A DNA stretch of 64,000 nucleotides, taken from the NCBI GenBank assembly GCA_964023275.1, contig OZ029915.1, forward strand, positions 20,302,775 through 20,366,774, read 5' to 3'. This document shows positions 1 to 13,429 of the stretch, piece after piece. The notes under the pieces were generated by a model that searched no databases, had not been told where the DNA came from, and saw only the letters and a program-made list of their open reading frames with translations. The translations under genes and the position numbers were made by a program. How positions within the stretch are numbered: the stretch's first letter is position 1; every line of letters begins with the position of its first letter. Origin of the DNA: Norana najaformis. Taxonomy: Eukaryota > Annelida > Clitellata > Crassiclitellata > Hormogastridae.

Positions 1-14
1 ATAACTTTCGGCTC

Positions 15-300
15 ATGGGATGGGCAATGGCCTAATGGTTAGCATGCTAAACTGTCAATCATGAGGTCTGGGGTTCAAATCCCCACCAGGGCAGAAATTT
101 GTTTCTAGATTTTGGCTCCACTTGCACCCCCCTAGCCCACTCAGTTATAATGAGTACATTGGCTATACACTGTCAGTGAAAAAATCAGGCAGCAGTGGAA
201 AGGATTGGTCCCTCACTTTCATATGCCCAGGCTCAGAAAAACGAAGTCAGTAATACTTCATACCCCTAGCTGCCTCTCAGAACTAAGTTAAGGGACTGCT
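15..300 (+). mobile_element. SINE family A, full-length, tRNA-derived
   Basis: The tRNA-like head has the A box TGGCCTAATGGTTAGCATGC and B box GGTTCAAATCCC. The body runs through CAGCAGTGGAAAGGATTGGT and AAACGAAGTCAGTAATACTT. The acceptor arms do not pair, so it is not a tRNA gene. Confidence 0.7.
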
Positions 301-344
301 AAAAATCTTACAGTATATAATTTGTCTTGTAATTTTTAGATATA

Positions 345-1337
345 CAGTAAAACTTCATTATAATGGACCCAGTTAAAAAGGACTTTTGGATAATACAGGC
401 TTTATTTAGCCACACCCAAATTCCCATCTCTTGCCATGTAAATTGATACGGTTACAACAGCCTCGCTTATAACAGACTTTCATTTAATACGGACCAATTA
501 TCAGGTCCATTGGCTGGGCACTGCCTCGGTTATAATGGACTGCAATCGGCGGCCACAGGGCTGCTTGACCTACGCCGCCTGTGATGTATCGTGTCACACT
601 AGTTAGCGCTTGGCGTGATATATACATACTTTACATGTATGCCAACCAACGTGGTGCCAAGTTACATCATTGGGCCGACAAGTGACTGCCAGATTGTGTC
701 ACAGGTGTTGGCATAACTTTGACAGACCAGCTCAGCAGACAATCAGGTGCTTTAGTATTCTAACAACAGTATTTTGCTTGTTTGACACATTCGGCATGAG
801 ACTAAAGATGTGCCGTCTCCTAAACCCCCACCACTGTGTCACAGAGGTGTGGGAATGTTCAGACATGGCTGGCGCAAACCGGACAAAGAATGTGCCGTCT
901 CCTATACCTCCTCTCTCACAGGGACTTGCACCGGCCACATCTCAACATGTGCTGCGAAAATCCATGCCCCGCTTAAAAAATCCTGCACCCACCCTTTGTG
1001 TCAGGAAGGTCAAGTATATCGGCATCACAGACAGTATGGTGCTACCTTTACACTCGGGAAGACAGCGACACCGCACAACAGCATGCCCTCAACATTGAAA
1101 CATTTCTGACTGCCAGTCAACGTCAGATGCGACAGATGAGTATGAAGGACTTCTTTTGAGAAATTTAACATTAGCTAATAAATAAGCTAATAAAGAAATA
1201 AATTGGTTTCATTGGTAATGTCAGTGTCCGATATGCGTATAGTAGGCCTGTGTGTAATGTACGGTACGGACAGGACCTAGGATATAATGGATGTTTACAA
1301 CTGTTCCGCAGAAGTCCGTTATAACGAAGTTTTACTC
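345..1337. mobile_element. pogo/Tigger-like DNA transposon remnant
   Basis: Left end CAGTAAAACTTCATTATAAT and right end (reverse complement) beginning GAGTAAAACTTCGTTATAAC are the terminal inverted repeats of pogo-type elements, flanked by TA at 343-344 and 1338-1339. The interior is too short for a full transposase, but near 1100-1160 reads QRQMRQMSMKDFF followed by a stop, like the C-terminus of Tigger/pogo proteins (x-TDFF). Sub-terminal copies of the TIR motif (TATAATGGAC) occur near 530. It lies downstream of exon 5 of the left PI3K gene. Confidence 0.65.
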
Positions 1338-1480
1338 TATTCAGTGAATACATATTTAAGTAGTAGCATTTGGGAAACTTTATGATTATGAAACTTTTAA
1401 AATTATTACAAATCATTGAAAACTTTGGACAAACAACAGACATTTTAACCATCTTCAACACAAACAGACTCAATATGAAC

Positions 1481-4400
1481 CTCAGTGTTTCCAAATCGGA
1501 CCAGAATTCGTATGTGTCCGCCTTCCAGTCGAGAAAGCAGATAGGGAAGCAACTTTGGCTGTGGTGACAAATCCGGAGGAAAGTAACACATCGCCCTTTC
1601 TAACCACTCCTGCATTTGCCCAACATGATGAAAGACAATAATATCAATAACTCATACTGTCATTTTTAACAAAAGTAAAACATACTTATTTGTCAAAACA
1701 GAACATCATAATCACAGTGATCCTGATTATGAAAACACAACAGGAAGCACAGACAGAACAGTATGATAACACAAAAAATAATTATAACTTGCCACAATAA
1801 ACATATAGCATAATACATCACAGAGTTGTAAGAATCCATCACACGTAACATAAAGTCACAAATGCAGAAACTCAGAGTTCAGCACTCGTTGGCTAGAGTC
1901 ATAACTGTTATGTCAAAATACGAGCATATGACATACATACTTAAATCTATGCAATGGGTTCCTATTCAGCAAAGAATTTGCTTTAAATTGGGGCTTACAG
2001 TTTATAAAACATTGAATTCTGGCCAACCACAATACTTAAAATCAGTCCTTATTTCTTAAGCATATCGTTATTCAACCAAGTATTCTAAATGCCTTTCTCT
2101 AGTTGTGCCAAAAATTAAAACTATTCTTGGCGAGCTTCGGTTGCTGGACCAAAGTTTTGGAACTCTGCATCAGTGTGTTATGCTCAGCCTCTTGTGACAT
2201 TTTGTGCTCAACTTAAGACTTACCTTTTCAGCTAGCTTCTTCACCATTTCAGTGGACTGACTTTCTGGATATGGACTTCACTACAGCTTGAATATGGTGT
2301 GCCATCGGCTGATGCCTTGTGCATTAGAATCTGGTGCAAAAGAAGTTTCTAATTAAAAATAAGTCCCTGTTGAAGTCTTCTTCATCCTGTGCATTGAACA
2401 TATCCAGTATGGATTTGTACATTACTTTTAATCAATCAATTACCTGGCTTTCTTTTTCCCGTGCAATTCTTTCGCACATTTTTCTCATGTGATTTCTAAA
2501 ATCAATCACTTCAGGATCGTGTATGGAATCAAGTTCATGCAATCCTGCACCAAACAACAATATATCTTTCAATCCTAACACATTTGATTCACCTGATCAA
2601 ATCTAGCTGCTCATCACTAATATTGGTTTTCATGCAAGACCATTTGCACTGAATTGTTACAATACTGGACAAAATTAGGTTCCCTTAAATTCACACTTAA
2701 GTAACCCAAATATCCAATTTTCTTATACATATTTATTTGATCAGGAAAAAAACAAATTTTGTTTAAAGTTTGTACTGTCAAGAGAAATTCAAGAGAAATT
2801 TTGAGAAAAAACATCTTCTATAACAGTAGTTCAGTTGAAAAAAAATTTAACTGTTCAGCTTGCCTTGAGAGGAATACTGCCTGTTCTGGCAGCCACTTCT
2901 CAAATTCAACTCTACTGAAGCCCCCTAACTCACACCAATGCTGATCTGACTGTAGTTAGATTCCCTTTTTGTCCTTCAGATAAAGCAAAGCCCATTACTT
3001 TGACACACTAAGTCAATCACAACATGGTAGCTAATCAATAGCGCATCTGCCTTTCACCTCATAATCCAGCCACACAGCTTCAAATATGGAGGGTCAAGTG
3101 AATTTAAAATGCACTCTCAAGCCATGCAGCCTGTCAGAAAGGTTGCTTACGAATGCTTTCAAGTTTGTACTACATTCAACAACCGATGTTCAAGCCTTTT
3201 AAGATCATCATTAATTAATGCACGTAATAAACAAGCCATTAACTTTACTTACTTAATTTTACAAAAGACCAAGAACTTGTCACATAATGCTGCCTTTGGA
3301 AGCCACATCAACAATCATCATATAATGAGATCATGTTATTAATTTAAGTGCATTTTCAATAGGAGAATAATTCTGGGATCTTATCAAAGCAGAATCCATT
3401 TTATAACGAAGCATGTTATAACAAGTCTCCATCCAATGTAGCAATAAATGTCAAACACACTGAGGTATCATACCTTTTCCCATGAGAATGCTGATTTGAG
3501 CATTTATTATTTTCTCTGTTCTGTTCTTCTGGCTTGTGTGTTTTGGCGATTCAATAAGTCGTAGCAGTGGCGAGAAAGGACGAACATCACAAAGTCGTCT
3601 TGTCTCATCTTCCAACTCAACCTAAAAGTCATACAAAGAAAAATGAATGCAGCCTCAAGCACACATGAGACAAAGTACCAACAGCAGTTCCACTGATCAA
3701 TGATAAAGGCAAATTGTGTTCTTTTCTAGTGTTGATCAGCAACAAACTAAAAGTAAAGCATTACTGTACGTAAGTAATGTTTTGGTGCCTTTATTTAAAA
3801 ATTGGAAACCTTTCACTGTAAACAAAGTAATATATCACCCACTGTAGTATTTTACTTTGCAGCAACTTATGCTCATGCACTTAAGCATTTATTACTTACA
3901 GTATCCGTAAATGTGCTGCTGTCTAGTCAAATGCAAGATCATCTTCAAGAAGGGCACCTGCTCTTCAGGGGATGAGGCAACCAAACCACAGCAGCATGAT
4001 GCTGACTAACTACAGCACTGAACAGATGAGTTTCACATGGTTTAAAATAAACCAGCTAGTTGTGTCGACAGAAGTAAGTTAGGATACATATTCCATGGTC
4101 ACTCTGAGTAAGCTAAGCATCAAGCACACGCCGAGATTACCTAGAGTGATCAAGGAACAGAGGATGAGCATACGGTAAGCCACTCTTAACATCTGCTTAT
4201 TGTACACTCTGAACAAAATCAGAGAAGTATTTCAAGTCCAACTGATAAGTTGGAAGAAGATCTGAAGATAAACTGAGGCCTGAATAAAAGCAAAAATGAA
4301 TAAAAGAAGTCACATTTTACATTTTCTTAAAATGCACATCTACATATACAATACTTAGTGAGATTTATAAATCAATTAACTCCAAGTGTCCAGTAAAAGA

Positions 4401-5809
4401 ATCAAAGTTTTCAACCTTGACCTGATGCATTTCTTTCATAAATAAAAAAACTTGTGACTTCTCTCTCTTGTTTCCCACGAAAAATGATTCAATCAAAATT
4501 TACCTCTAAACATCAACAAATATGCTTACTTTATTTTTCAAAAGCATCTTTAACAATCCTATATGAATAATTTACCTTCATCATAATGAGCAAATAATCT
4601 ACTGCAGTCATAACAATAACCAATGTTACCACAGTCACATTTCACAGTTCATTCAAAAATCTAACTTGTGATACTTTTTCTGTGAAAGGAGACTGGTGAT
4701 ATTATTAAGATATTTTCAATTAGAAAAGTGATTAGTGATATTTACCAAGGGATTTTCACTTTAAAAAGTAACTGGTGCTACATGTATTTCATCTCTTCAT
4801 ATTAATGCAAAAAGGTTAATGGTAATATTTACCCTGACTGCAACTTCATTGACACAAGTGAAAACATAGATATCCGCACTTGGTTTCAGCAAATGATACA
4901 GCGGATATTTTCTTGCTTCAACCAGCAAATCCTTAAAACAGAAAGAATTTTAAAAAGACAAGACAAACAATCCATATAAAACAGATTTGTTGACGGCCTG
5001 TAAACAAAATTATTCAACCTTTGCTGATCATAAAAGTATCCTAAGGTTTTTACAAGAGTGAAAGTAAACTGCAAAATAATGGCAAATCACACACAGTAGA
5101 AGAACAAGACAAGCTAGTCTAACTGTCAATAAAAATATCAAGTGTCCAACAGCTGATACAGGAAACAGATAAAACATGGTTATAATGCATACAATAGATA
5201 GCTTACTTTCAACCATGGTTAGAATTCCCTGATATTCTAAAAATTTTAATTTGAATAAGCTTATTCTCTTATAGCTCTCTTATAGTTACAGTATAAGAGA
5301 ACTATAAGAGAAAAGATGGGACAAGAGGATATAGAAAATATCATCAAAAAGAGAAGACTGAAATGGATGGAACACATAATTTGTATGCACAAAGACAGGC
5401 GAGCCAATCAAGCAATGAACTAGGTTCCTGAAGGGAAATGGAGGAAGGTAAGATCAAGGAAGAACTGGCCAGAGACCATCAGAGATGACCTTGGGTGTTT
5501 GGAGATGTCGTGGGATGAGGCAGGAAGACTGGTGGTCAGCAAAGATAAATGGAGAAGCTACGTTGGCTTGCACAGGAAGGACTAAGTAAGTAAGTAACCT
5601 CATTCAAGTTCATCATATATCCAAACTTTAAATAAATTATATTTGTAACATAATTTGAATCATACCATTTTGATTGTGGAAATGAGTGCATCCTTTGGCA
5701 CTACCATCTGCACAATGATTCCATTGGGAAGGAGACAGTCGAGCAAAAGATCTGGTGAATCATAATCATCCTGAGCCCAGATGCTGTATGTTGGGTCAGC
5801 AGGAGCCAT
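1481..5809 (-). CDS. PIK3CB/D-like: Second class IA PI3K catalytic subunit, tandem paralogue, 5' five exons only (runs off left edge)
   Basis: Exons, high to low: 5809-5666, 4931-4833, 3621-3474, 2544-2444, 1609-1481. They match exons 1-5 of the intact gene in phase and length (144, 99, 148, 101 and 129 nt against 144, 99, 145, 101, 129). The protein begins [19 protein letters not shown] and includes [34 protein letters not shown] and [13 protein letters not shown], which is the adaptor-binding domain and the start of the Ras-binding domain. Exon 1 differs from the other copy at 7 of 48 residues and exon 2 at roughly half. Frames are open and splice sites intact, so it looks functional as far as seen. 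The same AG acceptor just before the ATG (at about 5817) implies an upstream non-coding exon. The rest of the gene lies left of the window. Confidence 0.9.
1862..2360 (+). mobile_element. L2/CR1-like LINE 3' end, subfamily A, decayed
   Basis: Translates to the typical post-RT C-terminus: [40 protein letters not shown], then in another frame [10 protein letters not shown] and AQLKTYLFQ, followed by the 3' tail shared with 46.3 and 52.6 kb (GCGCCATC...GATGCCTTGTGCATTAGA-like). It lies in intron 4 of the left PI3K gene. Confidence 0.7.
5285..5600 (+). mobile_element. LINE 3' end (RTE/BovB-like C-terminus), 5'-truncated
   Basis: Reads [20 protein letters not shown], then [20 protein letters not shown] and [17 protein letters not shown], the basic C-terminal tail common to RTE-like LINEs, and ends in a (TAAG) repeat at 5584-5597. 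One stop interrupts it. Confidence 0.65.
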
Positions 5810-7739
5810 TATGTGACTGGAACGTTTGGCTGATTGAAATTAAGATGAAACTGTGAAATAGCAATTCAACACAATTCTTGTAATTCAAGTGGATGTAATG
5901 AAAGCTGTAAATAAATAAAAACTAGTATATATATAACAATGCATAAAACTTCTATACCTGTAAATGTTACTCTGTAAACATGGTTTAAAATTTTTTACAT
6001 TGACCAGAGATTGTGTAATTCTTCTTGCAAATGTTCTGGACTCTGGTCTTGTACATCATTTATATTAAATTAACAGTAAGCTATTTACAGACAGAGGCAA
6101 TTCTGAGGAAACAAATTGCCTCTACATACCAGGCAAGCTAGATCACAAGAAAAGTATCCTCTTCAAACATTTGTGGAACTTTTGGTAAGTTCTAGTCGCT
6201 AGTATTTGCTTTCACCTATGAAATGAAAAACTCTGGAAGTAAGACTTCTAACAGCGTCATTTCCAATGTTTATCAAGTCAATCATAAATTATATACAGCT
6301 CAAATGCATTTATGTGCTACTGGTTAACCTGTGATTCTGCATACCACAGTGCTGTCAAGTCCCCCAAAGCTATAAACTTGTGGTACAAAGAACTGCTGCA
6401 TGTAGTTACTGTTTAATAATGCTGTGTCACAAATAATTAATTAGCAGCCCAATCTGCCTTTATTGAGGGATGGGACTGGCACCACGCAAGCAAGGCAATG
6501 GCAAAGTTACAAACTGCAGTGTAGTGCTTCATATTTAAAAATAGGAAGTAGGTTTAATTAAATCACATGAACAAGCTCTATAAGGCTTACTTCCTTTTCC
6601 CTTTCATCCTGTTTGGTAAGACATAATGTGCTTGTCATCTGTACATGTTTAGATATTTTTTATATGCCTTATCTCTTAGTGGCAGTCAAGGTTCATTAGT
6701 GTTCATATAATGAAAAACTCTGGAAGTAAGACTTCTAACAGCTTCATTTTCCAATGTTTATCTTGGTGATAATAAATGAAGAAATAAAAAATAAATAAAA
6801 TTGTACAGGAAAAACTAGCTGCTGTTTGGCTACATAGTGGTGAAAAGCAGGCCACAATTTCTAGAAAGTATGGTATTACAGATGAATTCTATGAGGTGGG
6901 GTTAAGTGTGAAATAAAGCTGCATGAATTTGTGAAGAATGTGGTTTCTGAAGTTAGATCGGAGAGAAAGTGCATGCACCATTTTGTGGATCCTCAAGTGG
7001 AAAAAGGATTCCACAAGAGGGAGCTAACGTCTTCCCATCAGAAAATTTTATGGATATCAACAGTAATATTTTACGGACAGCCTGACAATCACATAAACAA
7101 CAGCTGTTACCAGTATAATTATACCATCCCACATAATATTACTATCTGCATTAATAATGGTTCTAATTGATAGTGGTGATAATAGGGTAATCAGCAATAG
7201 GGGTTGTCTCCATGGCTTTGTGGTCAGAGGCATTGGTGATAATAAAAGTCATTAAAAATAAATATATAAAAAACTAATAAAAGGATAACAAAAGACTTTT
7301 GGTGCCTTCTAATCCACATGCCACTCCCATCTTCTCTATCCTTTAAGTAATTGCTTTAAATGATGAAACAAATAACTCTGGAAGAGAGTCTTCTCAAAAC
7401 TACCCTTTGCCTGTCAATTTTCTTCCATTAAATGCCCTCCTGTTTAATACTTTTCCAGCATTTCCCTTCAATGCACTGCTTCCAAACTTCTGAGGCAAAG
7501 TTTATGCTTGTTTTCTAAATAAATACTAACATAAATTACTGCAGTAAATTTTTGAGCTCAGATGAGGTTTCATCTAAAATAATTTTTAAACTATAAACAA
7601 GATCAGTCACTTTTCAAAATAACCTTTATTAACATCTAGTTGTTTGGATGCCCCAGTTATCCTTAAAGTTACCTCAGTGCTTTAAAAAAATTAATGATAT
7701 ATCAGTCTATGACATTTGTTGGCAGGTGACAGTTGAAAA

Positions 7740-9430
7740 CGTCCAGGTCTCGATGGCACAGCTCTCCCTGGGCAAAGCTGTGGCCAAGATGAACTATGTT
7801 GCTGAGCATTTCATATATATCCATTCCTGCTGAGGAACGATGTTTCTAAAGCTGTTTACATTGATTATTACTCACCCATAACCTCTGGGTTTAGTCATGT
7901 CACAGTTGTACTTCTTACTAAAAATAGAACTCTAAATCTAAACGATGTAGATAATTACCGAGCCATCACACTTATTCCAGTTACTTCTAGTGCTTGAAAG
8001 CCTATTTCTCACCATTAGTGAGAAGATCCTTGCCACTGATGAATTATAATTTCGGTTTTAAGCACAGAATGGGTTGTACAGAGGCTATTTGTGCTCTGAG
8101 AACAACTGTTGAACATTTAACCAATAAGGATAGTTAAGTATTTATGGCTGCTTTGGATACAGAAAAGCATTTGACAGTGTTGTACACAGCTGTATGTTTC
8201 ATTGTTACAAGCAGTTATAGCACCCGCTTTAGTAGCTGACTTGCAAAACTGGTACAGTAGATTGCTCATTAAAGTGCATTGGAGTAGTTGTTTTTGTATT
8301 TCTTTTTGGAGACTTATGGTGTGAGGCAGGGTAGTGTTTTATCACCCTCTCTTTTTAATGTTTTCATAAACATATAAACATATTTTTTGTGCAACTGCAT
8401 CAACTTCGTGTAGGTTGTCATATAAATTTGTTATTCATTGGCTGTCTGCTCTGTGCCAATGATGATATGTTGCTACTATGTTCCTCTGTTACTGGACCAC
8501 AAGATATGTTGGATTTATGCTTCTGTTTCCATTGCAATAGATCTGCGATTCAATCCTGCAAAGTCATATGACATTGCTACAGGAAACTTGTTTGAGTCGA
8601 TTCAATAACTTTACCGGACACCCCAATTCTTTGGGCTTTATCAATAAAATACCTAGGTGTAGTGATTAACAATGGGAAATCACTGTCCTACGATATCAAG
8701 ACACACAATCTTTTTTGTCCGCTTGTAATTGTATCTATGCACATTCCAAAGAACTCAGTGAGTTGGTTCATTAATCTCTTGAAGAAAGTTACTGCTGGCC
8801 AACACTGACTTATGCCTTCTGTGCTATAAAATACATAACAAGGTAGGAAGATGAACTAAATGCTTGCACTGGAATTCAACATATAGGCAATTATTTGGCT
8901 TCAGTAGATAAGAATCTGTGAAAAGTTTAATCTGTGGCATGGCAGATTGGACTTAATTCATCTAGTTAAGAAGTGCTGTAGCATGTTCTTTTGGCATCTA
9001 TTTCATTCGCTATCAAATTTCCTTAGATGCACTATGGTGTTACTTTGTTGAACATGCTGCTTGTGACTCTCAACTGAACATTCTCTTCAAATTAAATCTA
9101 ATTTTATTGACAATATATAAGAACATATTGCACTATATGTTCTTGACATTGTTTTCATGGCATTGGTTGTGTTTTTTCTCTGCCCTCAAGCATAACAAAG
9201 CAAAATTAATGGTCTGTCATTTTAAGCATAAGAGAGCCACTCATTATTGTCCTTCCTTTAGATGAGATGTATGACATATCACCAAGGAATATTTTGAAAT
9301 TTTAAACACACTGGGATCTTAAAAATATTTTTACTGTCCTCCCTCTCCTTAAACTTTTATATAACCCAGATGATCACCATCGAGAACTTTTACGCTGAGT
9401 GATGAGCTCATTTGCATGAGTGGATTAACA
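7740..9430 (+). mobile_element. Degenerate LINE reverse-transcriptase region
   Basis: Fragments of RT in several frames: DVDNYRAITLIPV near 7950, ALDTEKHLTVLY near 8155, YGVRQGSVLSPSLFNVF near 8315, a YADD-box relic (CANDDMLLLCSSVTG) near 8455, KYLGVVINNGKSLSYDIK near 8650. Many stops; an old copy. It lies between the two PI3K genes. Confidence 0.7.
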
Positions 9431-9439
9431 CATCAATTC

Positions 9440-9520
9440 TCTTTACCATGTAAATGTAAGTGAACACATTTTCCTACAGCAACCGCATAGGCTTGACCCT
9501 GCTCATTTTTCAAGCCCCTA
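9440..9520 (-). mobile_element. SINE family B 3'-end fragment
   Basis: The reverse complement reads ATGAGCAGGGTCAAGCCTAT then GCGGTTGCTGTAG, matching the SINE B 3' end. Confidence 0.45.
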
Positions 9521-9764
9521 ACCACATTTTGAGAAGTAGTGGAACATGCCCTATAAGATCTAACTTACTAACACCAAAGATCTTACAGTACACTACTTAA
9601 AACATGACACTTCCTCTCTTTGCTGTGTGGGCCAAATCGTGTGTGTGGTCGTCAACAGTGCAAAACAGTCACATAACCAACAGGATAGATCTGTCATTGT
9701 AAGGATAAGAGAACCACTCATTTTTGTCTTTCCTTTAGATGAGATGTATGACATATGAGATAAT

Positions 9765-10410
9765 GCTCTTGCTTGTGATGTCACCAAAATCCCCAAACAC
9801 CATCACATAACTCCTGTTCTTAAATCACTACATTGGCTTAAAATACCCGAACGAATTGAGTACAAAGTCCTATCACTTACCTACGACACACTTCAATCTT
9901 CCCAACCCTCCTATCTTTGTCAGTTATTTACAGTACAACCGCTTCGCTCAACCCGCTCCTCGTCCGCCCTAACACTTCTCCGCCCTCCAGTCACCTCATC
10001 CTTAAAATTTGGTAATCGCTCCATAGCCATAGCTGCCCCACCACTCTGGAATAAACTCCCCCCAGAACTGCGACAGTTTTCTGACCCATCATATAAACTC
10101 ATCGATGCTCCACCGCTTGCAATTTCTGCTTCGGCCTTTCACTCAAAACTGAAAACATTCCTCTTTCACAGATCCTATCCTGACACCCCTTCTTCCTCTT
10201 ATCTCTCTCTTCTCTTCAACCCCAAACACCACCCCCATAGCTGCCATGCTGTTTCTCCGTCTGACTTTTGGATCTAGACCTGGAACCAAACCGTTTTGCC
10301 TATCGATTTTGTTTTTACAGAGCACCTGTGAATAAGCTGGTCCCCGTGGCACGGCTTTCGTTGGATGCTGTAGAAATCTCAGAATTACGTTTACGATTAG
10401 GTGTGTAAAG
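9765..10410 (+). mobile_element. L2-like LINE 3' end, subfamily B
   Basis: Encodes HHHITPVLKSLHWLKIPERI, LTYDTLQSSQPSYLCQLFTV, LRSTRSSSALTLLRPPVTSS and APPLWNKLPPELRQ, then the subfamily 3' tail (TGAATAAGCTGGT, GCTGTAGAAATCTCAGAATT and a GATTAC-like end). The frame is nearly intact over 180 codons, so this is one of the youngest copies. Confidence 0.75.
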
Positions 10411-10429
10411 GTCAGGGTGAGATTACACA

Positions 10430-10625
10430 GCCATGCTCACTGGGCCCGCTTAAATAATATAACCTCACTGACTGGGCCCACAACTTCGTCTGGGGACCTC
10501 AAATAGTGTGGCGTCCATTCAAACGGGCACTGGTAGTGAAGAGTCTCACCTTACAACATTCATCGAAAAATGAGCAGGGTCGAGGCCATACGGTTGTTAT
10601 AAAACATGTGTACATTTACATTTTG
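10430..10625 (+). mobile_element. SINE family B, 3' part
   Basis: Shares TGGCGTCCATTCAAACGGGC, ATGAGCAGGGTCGAGGCCAT and the TACATTTACATTT tail with 46790-46945 and 48115-48355. It begins right after a LINE subfamily B tail. Confidence 0.6.
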
Positions 10626-13100
10626 TTAGTTGCAGTACCACTTCACAGTTGCCATTTAAAATAGTATGGCAATTGGATATTAAGATGCATCGAGTATCAT
10701 ATCCAAGTGTCCTCTAAGATCTTTTTAGTAATGCACTGCGAATAAGGAAATGGTAAACTGACGTTGAATCATAGTTTGATTTTACATCCAAGGTAATGCA
10801 CGTCTATTGTGCTGATATATTTGAACTTTTAACAAAAGATAGCTTACACTAACACTTGTCATAAATAAAGTAAACAAAATTCTATGTTCCTATCACTCAT
10901 TGCCAACTTTTACAATACCCCTAGCCTTAAACAATTTGCAGCAAAAATTGTTCCCTGTGAAAAGATTCTGACATCCAAAGCCAAAGGCTGGCCAATTCAA
11001 TACACTTCTGAAAACATAAATCGGGTACAACATAGGAATTCTGTAATTCTTTTCCATTTTGTTCTCTTACTCACTTCTCTGGGCGTGAGCCAAGAGCTTC
11101 TTGACACTGACCTTCGACGGTAATACAACGGCCGGTTGACTATGTTCGTGAAAGCACAAGTCTGCTGCATCTCGAAATTACCCGGATAGCCATAACTACG
11201 CGCGACAAATCCGGAATAAAGTTTCCGAAAGATCCAGGAAATCTGCCGGGTTTCGCCTTTTTCAGCCCTGCACTTCCTATTTGGCGAAAGTACCTGTTTT
11301 TGCGCTGCCTCCCTACTTTCTTACAGATCCGGTTAATAATCGCCAAAAGCATTGAACCAGCGTTATTCTCGTAATGGCCGAATGACCGTATTCCATACCC
11401 AAGGACGTATAATATAGATTCCTTGTCCTATACCTGTGCCGTGTACACCTCGAGTAAGGTTCTGTCTCATGACGAACACAGTTAAGGCCACTCGGAGTGT
11501 GCTAGGTTACTCTGTGTACTACGTGAACTACGCTACAAGCCACAAGCGGATCTGCAGAGGGTAGTCGGGGCCGCGCGCCTCTGTGATTTGCCTTGCTTTT
11601 GGCCCGCAAACGCGGCTGTGTTTGCCATGACCCTGTGACCAATTGCATCTCACTGCTTTATACCTCAGAATCTGCCACGGATATTATCGAATTGTAATTA
11701 ATAACTACTTTAATATTCATGTACTTGTCGCCATGAATGTGAGTTCAGCTTATATTCTGGATCATTTACAAGACAAAATCCAGGGCATACGCCGGTTTAG
11801 CCTGAGGACCTCGCCCAATAATTCGTGGGTCGAGGCCGTATTGTCGCGATTGAAAACCCTGTTCCTCTACATTTTATGAGCTTATTTATTGAAAAACGTG
11901 TACAGTTTGCATTTATAGTTATAGAACTCAATCCAGCATGTTTGCATTCAAATTTGGGGTCAATTGATTTTAGTTACTTCATTTTATTTTTCTCCTTGCA
12001 ATTGTCCACAGCAATTGTAAATCTTCCAAAAGAAAACATGATGGTATTTCAGGTTAAAGTTTGTCATAGAATTAATTTTCATCAAGGATAAGAAAGGCAT
12101 GTGCGGTCTACAGCTTGCCAAAGCTAGTACAGAAATGTTAATGGTGTTGTGGCTCTGAAATTTAACCATACTTACTACTATGATTGTCAACAGTTAAAAT
12201 TTTACTTTCCACTGTCACCATTATCTTTTATAGCACTTTTTCATAAACTTGAAGGTGCTTGAACATGGCTGTATCTTTATGGCTACATTAACCCTGACTA
12301 CTGATTAATGGCAATGGTTAATGTATAAAATATAATACTGTAATATTTAATACTTTGTTCTTTATGATTTCTTAGGCAACAATTGCTTTGTGCAGCTGCT
12401 TGCCTTGTTCTTCAGCATCCTCCAATATCTCCATTTAAACTTAAAATCTTTGAAATTGCATTCGTTAGTTTTTCCAACTCGGGTCCAATTTAAAGATACT
12501 GTCGTTGTACACAAGGCACTCCACTGTCTAGTACTGAGCAACCTTGCTGACTTGCGCATTCAACTCATGCTTAATCCCTCCAGAAGAAAGATCGGCTTCC
12601 TCTGGCCAGCTGTTTGTCTCATCCTACCACAGACAGACTTGTAGTTTCCATGCCTTTCTGCATCTTTCACATCTTTGAATTTACTACCATGAGCTTTGTG
12701 GGACCCTTCTATTTCTCTTACCTCATTTTGCAAACAAATGGAAGACTTATCTTTTTCCAGCTACCTGTACTCTTGAGGTGAATTCATCAATTTGTGTGAT
12801 ATACATATATAAATGTCTGCTTAATAATAATAACAACAACATTATTTGTTAATATTAGGCTTAATGAAGATATTTAAGCTATATGTGAAAGTCACAAGCT
12901 AACAGCTATGCTGGTTATAATTCTTTATATTAAAAAAAATAATCTAAATTAAATAATAGCATTTATTAGCCAATAATGGGTGTGGGAAGTGGAATCATTT
13001 ATAGTACACTGGATCCTGTATCATGCTGTCCTTGAGCGTCATATCAAAAATTGCCTTATAATGACGTCATGTTATAATGAATCTATTTTCAATAGCTGAA
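10626..13100. other. Intergenic, no gene recognised
   Basis: Between the two PI3K genes. The 11.1-11.65 kb part is richer in CpG than its surroundings and could hold the promoter or non-coding first exon of the left gene (start at 5809), but no motif proves it. Short open frames here match nothing I know. Confidence 0.4.
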
Positions 13101-13429
13101 CTCATTTTGGGATCTTGATCCTTGACTGCACTCTTTCAGAATTTGTCTTATAATCAAGCTTGTTATAATGAGTTTATGTTGTACGTATCAACAGTTTATG
13201 CAAGTGACAACTTGATATATAGTTTAAGGCATTCCCATTGTATATACCAGTGTGTTTCTGGACATTTATGTAGTGCCATAAAAGTTGTAATCACTGCTCT
13301 AAAGCATAGAACTTGTAGAGCCATAGAAGTTGGAAGCCCCAAGTCTAAAGCATGCTATATGAGCAGAGTTCATTCTTAATCAAGTCATGATCTGGAAGCT
13401 TGGAAATATTTACACCACCTAGCATATGT

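Noticed and set aside
15-95. tRNA gene
   Set aside because: A and B boxes are present, but the acceptor stem does not pair and a SINE body follows; the same unit recurs at 57 kb.
670-1109. Open frame of 142 codons (and an overlapping one of 99)
   Set aside because: Lies within the decayed pogo-like element and does not read as a transposase apart from the terminal relic in another frame.
3010-3110. Another tRNA-SINE head (GGTAGCTAATCAATAGCGCA)
   Set aside because: Box-like words only; no second copy in the window to align, so not called.
11140-11352. Basic 70-codon minus-strand frame in the CpG-richer intergenic part
   Set aside because: No recognisable domain, no splice support; possibly 5' flank of the left PI3K gene only.
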